Assembly: GCA_036274155.1 (NCBI GenBank)
Contig: DASUGH010000043.1
Coordinates: forward strand, 1 to 64,000
Origin: Gp6-AA40 sp036274155
Lineage (GTDB): Bacteria; Acidobacteriota; Vicinamibacteria; Vicinamibacterales; UBA2999
Direction of reading: 5' to 3'
Length of the DNA stretch: 64,000 bases
The first letter of the stretch is position 1, and the number at the start of each line of letters is the position of its first letter. The notes below the pieces were generated by a model. The model had not been told where the DNA came from and searched no databases. It saw only the letters and a program-made list of their open reading frames with translations. The translations under genes were made by a program, and so were the position numbers. Shown here in pieces: positions 60,784 to 64,000 of this stretch.

Positions 60784-61389
60784 CTACACGCCGCCGCGCT
60801 GGCTCGCTGGAGGCGTCACTCCGTTCAGGCGCAGATACACGACGAGCTGACCGTAAATATCCTCCGTGTGCTGCAGGTCGTAGTAGAACACCTTCACGCG
60901 GCTCGCTGAGGACCCGAGGAACGGCGGCGGCGTGACGCGCTCGACCAGCTGCTGATCGTTGAACTCTTTCAGCACCGCCGCCTGCCAGTCGTACGACTGC
61001 TTCAACGCCGCGAGGATGTCGGCCTTCGTCGTGGCCTTCTGATTGATCGTTGGAGCGGCAGTCTTCCCACCGAGGGAGTTGAACAGGAAGCCGTCCACGG
61101 TCACGATGTGCATCACGCGCTCGCCGAAACTCTGCTGAGCCGGCGTCGGCTTGAAGCCGAACTTGTCCTCGGGCATTGCGTTGACGAGGTTGACGATCAG
61201 CTCTCTGGTGCGATCGAGATCCGACTGCACGTCACCAGCCAGCGTCGTGATTGGCGGCCCTTGTGGGCCGCGCCCCGCCCCGCCGCCCGACCTGCCCTGC
61301 CCGCGGCCGTCCTGGGGCGCGGCGAACGCACCCTGTGCAGCGGCCAGCAATACTGTCACGCCGAGGAACATGGTGACGACACGGTGCAT
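60784..61389 (-). CDS. Exported DinB-like protein
   Basis: A 201-aa protein with signal peptide about 1-23 (GAFAA), a Gly-rich low-complexity stretch (about 25-42), then a four-helix bundle with the DinB/YfiT-type histidines in VMHIVTVDGFLF and QHTEDIYGQLVVYLRLNG. DinB proteins are metal-binding helical bundles, some of which are thiol transferases. The activity here is unknown, and location outside the cytoplasm is unusual but common for this group in Acidobacteriota. The ATG at 61389 has AGGAGGA directly upstream. Confidence 0.72.
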   Translation of the reverse strand: MHRVVTMFLGVTVLLAAAQGAFAAPQDGRGQGRSGGGAGRGPQGPPITTLAGDVQSDLDRTRELIVNLVNAMPEDKFGFKPTPAQQSFGERVMHIVTVDGFLFNSLGGKTAAPTINQKATTKADILAALKQSYDWQAAVLKEFNDQQLVERVTPPPFLGSSASRVKVFYYDLQHTEDIYGQLVVYLRLNGVTPPASQRGGV

Positions 61390-61437
61390 ACGATCCTCCT
61401 GACTCGAACTGGGCACCAACCGGGGTGCCCACGAGAT

Positions 61438-62175
61438 TTACAACTCCGCCTGCAGCTGACGCAGCAGTACTTGCCAGTGGCGCTCGGAAGCCTCGTGCTC
61501 ATAGACGGGGTGGCCGGTCACCGCAAAACCATGTCTGGCGCCTTCGTAGCGCTCGAACATGTACTGCACGCCGGCATCGTCGAGCGCGCGCTTGAGCCGC
61601 GCTTCCTGTTCGGTGGTGAACGAGGGGTCGATCCCGGCCGCACCCACATAGATGCGCCCTCGCATCTTTGCGGCCAGAAGGTGCGGACTGTCGGGCTTGT
61701 CAGTGGCGAGGCCTCCTCCGTGAAACGACGCTGCCGTCACGACACGTTCGGGAAATGTACCGGCAGCGCTCAAGGCGAAGCCGCCACCCATGCAGTAGCC
61801 GACGGCGGCGGTCGGACCCGGCCGCACGAACGGCAGCCGATCGAGCGCCTCGAGCACCGACGCCGTGTCGCGCATCACCTTCGTATCGGAGATCGACGCA
61901 ATCATCCCTTTGAACCGATCGCGCTCGGGCCCTTCCGTGAAGACCTTCGAGCTGTCGAACGGCGCATAGGAGCCGCTGCGGTAGTAGAGATTGGGAATGG
62001 CAACGACGAAGCCGTGCGAGGCGAGGCGCTCAGCCATCGAGGCGAGCGCGGGGCGGACGCCGAAGGCGTCCATATAGAAGAGGACCGGCGGCCAGGGCCC
62101 GTCACCGTTCGGTCTGAATACGTGACAGTCGATGACGCCGTCCTGGGTGGTGACGTCAATCCGTGCCTGAACCAT
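61438..62175 (-). CDS. Dienelactone hydrolase family protein
   Basis: A 245-aa alpha/beta hydrolase. The nucleophile elbow is GYCMGGGFAL with Cys (typical of dienelactone hydrolases), and ARHGF carries the His. No chlorocatechol genes are nearby, so carboxymethylenebutenolidase activity is uncertain. It starts at ATG 62175, 18 bases before the RRM protein gene ends, both on the minus strand. Confidence 0.88.
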   Translation of the reverse strand: MVQARIDVTTQDGVIDCHVFRPNGDGPWPPVLFYMDAFGVRPALASMAERLASHGFVVAIPNLYYRSGSYAPFDSSKVFTEGPERDRFKGMIASISDTKVMRDTASVLEALDRLPFVRPGPTAAVGYCMGGGFALSAAGTFPERVVTAASFHGGGLATDKPDSPHLLAAKMRGRIYVGAAGIDPSFTTEQEARLKRALDDAGVQYMFERYEGARHGFAVTGHPVYEHEASERHWQVLLRQLQAEL

Positions 62176-62193
62176 CGGCCCTCGACGCCGCCC

Positions 62194-62511
62194 CTACCAG
62201 CGCGGTTCGCGCTTCCGGTCGCCCCCGCGGCCGCCGCCACCTCCGCCGCCGAAACTGCGAGCCGGCTGCGGCCGGGCTTCATTCACCGTCAGATTCCGGC
62301 CGCCAAACGGACGGTCGTGCAGCTTGTCGATCGCGTTCTGCGCATCCGCCTCGGTGGCCATCTCCACGAACGCAAACCCGCGCGCGCGTCCTGTCTCCCG
62401 GTCGCGCATGACGCTGATCGACGCGACGGAGCCCACCTCGCCGAAAAGCCCCTGGAGATCGTCCTCGGTGGCCTCATAAGGAAGATTGCCAACGTAGAGC
62501 TTTCGATTCAT
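62194..62511 (-). CDS. Glycine-rich RRM RNA-binding protein
   Basis: A 105-aa protein: one RNA recognition motif with RNP2 KLYVGNLPYEATEDDL and RNP1 RARGFAFVEMATEADA, followed by an Arg/Gly-rich tail (SFGGGGGGGRGGDRKREP). Such cold-inducible-type proteins occur in cyanobacteria and many other bacteria. The ATG at 62511 has AGGAG eight bases upstream. Function presumably RNA chaperone; no target visible. Confidence 0.92.
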   Translation of the reverse strand: MNRKLYVGNLPYEATEDDLQGLFGEVGSVASISVMRDRETGRARGFAFVEMATEADAQNAIDKLHDRPFGGRNLTVNEARPQPARSFGGGGGGGRGGDRKREPRW

Positions 62512-62674
62512 CTCTCGACTCCTGCCGCACCCCTCGAAGGGTGGCAAAGGAAACCGGCCCGAGCCGGATTGCTCGGCCCGACGCGCAGGAGAATCGAGGC
62601 TGTCGAATCTGATGCGTAGCAGGGAGGGCTCAGCTTCCGGAAGGTGTGCGAGTGTAACACACACGGCCAAATGG

Positions 62675-64000
62675 TCATCGCGACTTCAGAAACTGCCGGA
62701 CCACCTCGGCGGCGTCGCGATGGTCGACATCCACGGCGCGATTCATCGTGCGCATCTCAGCGGCGCTCACCTGTCCTCCGAGCGCCTCGAGCGCCTGTCG
62801 CACTTCTGGACGCCGCAGCAGCGTCGCCGTGCGCGCCACCGCAACCGCATCGTAGGGCGGGAAGTAGCCGCGATCGTCGGCCAGCACGGCCAGATCGAGC
62901 GCGGCGATCATCGCGCTGGTCGCATCGCCGGCGACGACGTCGACCTCGCCTGATGCCAGCGCACGGTACATGAGCGCAAGATCCATCACCCGCGGGTCGC
63001 GGGCGAAGCTGAGCCCATAGGCGGCCGCCAGACCGCGATACCCGTCCTGCCGTTCCACGAACTCGAACCCGAACCCGGGCTGCCACCGCTGCTGCACCTG
63101 CTTCAGATCGCCGATGCTCCTCAGGCCGAGCGACTCGGCATCGGCGCGCCGCACCAGAATCGCGAACGTGTTGTCAAAGCCGAGCGGCTCGAGGACGGTC
63201 ACACCGCCTTCGGCGTAACGCCGTCGAGTTCGCTCGAGCACACTGCCGCGGTCGTGTCCGACCGTCTCGTGAAAGACCGCGGTAAGGGCAGTGCCGGTGT
63301 ACTCGGGATACACGTCGATGTCGCCTGAGCGGAGGGCGCGATCGCAGATGAACGTCCCGCCGAGATTCAGCCGTCGCGTGACCACGATGCCTCTGGCTTC
63401 GAGACTCTGTGCGAACAGCTCGCCGAGAATGATCTGTTCGGTGAAGTTCTTCGATCCGACGACGATCGCGTCCGGCGCCGAGCGCATCGACAGGCCGCCG
63501 AACGCGACCGCGATCACGGTGAGTGCAGAGGCGGTGACCAGCACTCGGCGCCGCGAGGCGCGGTGACGCGAGGGGCGCAGCGTACGCTCGACCCACGTGA
63601 GCAGCAGGTCGGCCGCCACGGCGAGAAGCGCCGCCGGGACCGCTCCGGCCAGGATGACCGTGGAGTCGACCATCGACAGCCCTCGAAAGATGTACTCCCC
63701 GAGCCCGCCGGCGCCGATCGCCGCGGCGATCGTCGCCGTGCCGACGCCCACCACGGTGGCGACCCTGATGCCAGCGAGGATTGACGGCAGCGCCAGCGGC
63801 AATTCGACGAGCCACAACAGCTGACGGTTCGTCATGCCCATCGCAGTCGCGGCGGTCACGACGCCCGCATCCACAGTGGTGATGCCGGCAATCGTTCCCC
63901 GGACAATGGGCAGCAGTGCGTACAGGATGAGCGCCAGGATCGCCACTCGTGAGCCGATGCCGCCGATGAACGGGAGCGGCAGCAGAAACCCGAGCAGCGC
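62675..64000 (-). CDS. Osmoprotectant/glycine betaine ABC transporter, permease fused to binding protein (5' end cut)
   Basis: Partial gene; the frame continues past the right edge. The N-terminal visible part is a MetI/ProW-like permease (YALLPIVRGTIAGI, GMTNRQLLWLVELPLALPSILAGIRVATVVGVGTATIAAAIGAGGLG). From about VGSKNFTEQIILGELFAQSLE it becomes an OpuAC/ProX-type binding domain (NLGGTFICDRALRSGDIDVYPEYTGTALTA) to the C-terminus. The fusion of permease and solute-binding parts is a known organisation for quaternary amine uptake. The ligand cannot be fixed; no ATPase gene is visible here. Confidence 0.88.
   Translation of the reverse strand, partial: ALLGFLLPLPFIGGIGSRVAILALILYALLPIVRGTIAGITTVDAGVVTAATAMGMTNRQLLWLVELPLALPSILAGIRVATVVGVGTATIAAAIGAGGLGEYIFRGLSMVDSTVILAGAVPAALLAVAADLLLTWVERTLRPSRHRASRRRVLVTASALTVIAVAFGGLSMRSAPDAIVVGSKNFTEQIILGELFAQSLEARGIVVTRRLNLGGTFICDRALRSGDIDVYPEYTGTALTAVFHETVGHDRGSVLERTRRRYAEGGVTVLEPLGFDNTFAILVRRADAESLGLRSIGDLKQVQQRWQPGFGFEFVERQDGYRGLAAAYGLSFARDPRVMDLALMYRALASGEVDVVAGDATSAMIAALDLAVLADDRGYFPPYDAVAVARTATLLRRPEVRQALEALGGQVSAAEMRTMNRAVDVDHRDAAEVVRQFLKSR

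Overview
This 64 kb window is GC-rich, densely coded bacterial chromosome with mostly core genes. Gene content (a tandem pair of VWFA-like secreted proteins, many DUF-type secreted proteins and beta-barrels, LarC, WYL regulator, UPF0182 protein, ccm-type cytochrome c maturation, DAP-pathway epimerase) suggests an Acidobacteriota member, probably Vicinamibacteria-like. That placement is inferred from gene content and base composition, not from a database match. I see no phage, insertion sequence, CRISPR array or integrase. The window starts inside gcvP and ends inside an osmoprotectant transporter gene.

Layout. 1-2.1 kb: glycine cleavage operon gcvT-gcvH-gcvP (minus strand) behind a leader with three competing complementary segments. 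2.1-6.4 kb: a same-strand gene string of comEA, pseudopilin, PilZ protein, sigma54-type activator with an altered GAFTGA loop, ABC permease and ABC ATPase. 6.4-7.2 kb: an apparently non-coding gap. 7.2-9.2 kb: secreted pectate-lyase-like beta-helix protein with a duplicated Trp-rich C-terminal domain. 9.3-14.1 kb: HpaB-type monooxygenase, hybrid histidine kinase and sugar-nucleotide epimerase. 14.3-14.8 kb: RNase P RNA, then an 8-bp tandem repeat. 14.9-21.0 kb: NtrX-like regulator, HtrA protease, NAD-dependent DNA ligase and polyprenyl diphosphate synthase. 21.2-25.9 kb: tatD, metG, larC and radC. 26-31.4 kb: DUF4398-type lipoprotein, dapF homologue with both catalytic cysteines replaced by serine, two beta-barrel proteins, dtd, ttcA and a VTT/DedA protein.

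31.5-35.0 kb: inositol monophosphatase family protein, RsbW-like anti-sigma kinase and two VWFA-like secreted proteins. 35.1-37.7 kb (plus strand): aroA-aroK and a metallophosphoesterase. 37.8-45.8 kb (minus): a complete-looking cytochrome c maturation operon transcribed maf-ccmE-ccmF/H-CcmI-like-unknown-ccmA-ccmB-ccmC-ccmD-52-aa membrane protein. It has a CcmF-CcmH fusion, a CxxxY-type CcmE and uncharacterised members. 45.9-52.2 kb (plus): DciA-like protein, thiolase, recA, tRNA-Phe(GAA), parvulin lipoprotein, S4 protein and WYL regulator. 52.2-54.9 kb: UPF0182 protein. 55-59 kb (minus): overlapping glycogen debranching enzyme and treZ. 59-64 kb: truA, three small secreted or cytosolic proteins, an RRM protein and a permease-binding-protein fusion.

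The best leads for new biology are the expanded and rearranged ccm operon, the Ser/Ser DapF homologue, and the comEA-pseudopilin-PilZ-activator-ABC gene string.
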